From: Nocardia aurantia
GTDB lineage: Bacteria > Actinomycetota > Actinomycetes > Mycobacteriales > Mycobacteriaceae
DNA length: 64,000 nt
Direction of reading: 5' to 3'
Assembly (NCBI RefSeq): GCF_009604425.1
Contig: NZ_WEGI01000016.1
Span: 62,001-126,000 of the forward strand
In this document: in pieces, positions 62,613 through 64,000 of the stretch
How the letters are laid out: every line of letters starts with the position of its first letter
Position numbering within the stretch: the first letter of the stretch is position 1
Notes under the pieces: generated by a model
Databases searched by the model: none
What the model saw: only the letters and a program-made list of their open reading frames with translations
Told to the model about the DNA's origin: nothing
Translations under genes and position numbers: made by a program

Positions 62613-64000
62613 GTGTTCATTGCGCGGCTCGTCACGGGTCTCGTCACTCCGATCGCGCGGTCCGCCGCGGCTGCGGCGGACCGTCCTGTCCCGGCCCGGT
62701 CCGGCACTGCTTCACCTCCGTCCGCCACAGCGCAGGTCAGCCCACCCGCCGGTGCGGCACACCCCCGAACCGCCGCAGTGCGTGTCACCGGTCCCGTCGC
62801 GGAGCTTGACGCGAGGCCCGTGCCGAGGGTGCTCGCGCAGGTCGCGCCGTCACCTCGCGTAGGTGGCCGGCGGCCGGTGGCGACCACCGGCGTGCGTGCC
62901 GTGGCCTCCTCGGCGCGATTACTGGCGGTCGCCGCCGCCGCGCTGACCTGGGCCGCGGTGACCGCGGTACCCGCCGCAGCCGACAGCGAGAACGATTCCA
63001 CCACAACGACTTCGGGCCTATCCGCGCCGGGCGTCGGCCCGTGCGCCGCCGATCCGGCGCCGGTGCACAATTCGCTGATCCCGAAGACGCTGGAGGTACC
63101 GGTGCCGTACCCGGTGCCGACGATCGATCCCGGGCCACCGAAACCGACCGTGCCGCAACGCATCCGGATGGACCTACCGTCGGATCCGTGCACGAACCCG
63201 TGCCCGGATCTCACCGACGTCCCGGAGCCGGAGAGCCTGCTGAGCAGGCTGGGACTACCCGAACTACGGATCAACCCGCAGCCGTTCTATTTCGCGATAC
63301 CCGGCGGCCCGCCACCGCAGCCCGCGCAACCGGCCCCGCCGAACCTCCGGCCGCCGACCGATCCCGCACCGCGCGTGGCGGCCCGGCCCGCCCCGCACGT
63401 GAGCGACGTCCACGAGGTGGCCAAGGAGACCGGCGCCGATTCGATCAACCGCACCGACAAGCGCTGGCAGGTGTACGGCACCGACCTCGGCATCATGTGG
63501 GAGAGCGCCCCCGGCGAGATCGCGATGGCCTTCGGCGACACCGTCGGCCGCGGTTTCCACCCGCCCGGCGGCATGGGCGGCGACTGGCGCAGCAATCTGA
63601 TCGCCTTCTCCAGCAACCGAGACCTCCAGCGCGGCATGGTGATCGACCGGATGGTCACCGACACCCGTTGCCACGCAGCCGAAGTGCTGGACAGCCGCAA
63701 GGCCGACAACATCGAGATCACCACCATCCCGACTTCCGGTTTCGCCCTGGGGAATCGGCAATACCTGAGCTACATGTCGATCCGTACCTGGAACAGCATC
63801 CCGGGCACCTTCTACACCAACTACGGCGGCATCGCCTACTCCGACGACCACGGCGAGACCTGGACCAAGGATCCGTACGCGCACTGGGACAACATCTTCG
63901 GTCTCGCGAATTTCCAAGTGGGCGCGATGGTTCCGCACGGTGACCACGTCTACCTGTTCGGCACCCCCAACACCCGCCTGGGTGCGGTCGGCCTGGCCCG
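62613..64000 (+). CDS. DUF4185 exported protein (3' end beyond window)
   Basis: An open frame from GTG 62613, which has GAGGGG eight bases upstream, runs to the window edge, so the gene is partial. A hydrophobic signal-like stretch (ARLLAVAAAALTWAAVTAV) lies only at about residues 104-122. Either the protein has a 100-residue N-terminal extension or the true start is a GTG at 62892 or 62901. A Pro-rich region precedes the DUF4185 domain, whose start is visible (WQVYGTDLGIMWESAPGEIAMAFGDTVG, in part; GGIAYSDDHGETWTKD). DUF4185 proteins are probable beta-propellers or glycosidase-like proteins; function unknown. Confidence 0.82.
   Translation, partial: MFIARLVTGLVTPIARSAAAAADRPVPARSGTASPPSATAQVSPPAGAAHPRTAAVRVTGPVAELDARPVPRVLAQVAPSPRVGGRRPVATTGVRAVASSARLLAVAAAALTWAAVTAVPAAADSENDSTTTTSGLSAPGVGPCAADPAPVHNSLIPKTLEVPVPYPVPTIDPGPPKPTVPQRIRMDLPSDPCTNPCPDLTDVPEPESLLSRLGLPELRINPQPFYFAIPGGPPPQPAQPAPPNLRPPTDPAPRVAARPAPHVSDVHEVAKETGADSINRTDKRWQVYGTDLGIMWESAPGEIAMAFGDTVGRGFHPPGGMGGDWRSNLIAFSSNRDLQRGMVIDRMVTDTRCHAAEVLDSRKADNIEITTIPTSGFALGNRQYLSYMSIRTWNSIPGTFYTNYGGIAYSDDHGETWTKDPYAHWDNIFGLANFQVGAMVPHGDHVYLFGTPNTRLGAVGLA

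Overview
This is a 64 kb chromosomal segment of a high-GC actinobacterium. Several features place it in the Mycobacteriales, with a Nocardia-like genus the best fit: an IniB-family protein beside an IniR-like STAND regulator, a dnaK-grpE-dnaJ-hspR operon with HspR operator (HAIR) sites, a fused HadA/HadB-type dehydratase, an EmbR-like regulator, many GTG starts and very GC-rich third positions. Much of the gene content follows, from memory, the order of the M. tuberculosis Rv0337c-Rv0385 region, with insertions and rearrangements. I see no rRNA, tRNA, CRISPR array, transposase, prophage or attachment site.

Layout. 1-2.3 kb: a YibE/F membrane protein running off the left edge, with a long DPYRSGE-type repeat tail. 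2.7-4.0 kb: an AspC/AlaA-type aminotransferase. 4.0-10 kb: accessory genes (an XRE regulator divergent from a small unknown protein, a LuxR/STAND regulator, two small exported proteins). 10.3-14.0 kb: an iron-sulfur-binding reductase with a 485-residue repetitive tail. 14.4-18.4 kb: exported proteins, including two tandem S1 serine proteases with propeptides. 18.6-25.3 kb: a membrane-anchored Hsp70-like protein, an IniR-like STAND/LuxR regulator and a truncated actin-fold membrane protein in one operon, divergent from iniB. 25.3-28 kb: a haloalkane dehalogenase, then an ECF sigma factor whose stop overlaps the start of a HhH-GPD protein. 28.2-32.7 kb: the HspR-controlled dnaK operon. 33.1-36.3 kb: three flavohemoglobin-family oxidoreductases, one without a globin domain. 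36.4-37.4 kb: a quinone oxidoreductase. 37.5-46.2 kb: clpB with its own HAIR site, then a run ending in pyrE, a KAS III-like enzyme and a TrmH/SpoU methyltransferase. 46.2-62 kb: a double-hotdog dehydratase, a very large disordered membrane protein, DUF3151, a FUSC protein, a site-2 protease, an Rv0358-like protein, purA, GH76, two DedA proteins, fba and an EmbR-like regulator. 62.1-64 kb: a small exported excalibur-like protein and a DUF4185 protein cut by the right edge.

How the parts work together. The clearest regulatory unit is the HspR heat-shock regulon: hspR is the last gene of the dnaK operon, and near-consensus HAIR operators lie before both dnaK and clpB. The least described unit is the Hsp70-like / IniR-like / IniB locus. 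An ATP-dependent STAND regulator is translationally coupled to a membrane-anchored, substrate-domain-less Hsp70 and faces iniB across a shared promoter region that carries a perfect dyad. iniA and iniC are not in this window. A recurring theme is low-complexity, internally repeated extensions on otherwise ordinary envelope proteins (YibE, the Fe-S reductase, an Rv0383c-like protein, the 1316-residue membrane protein, DedA).
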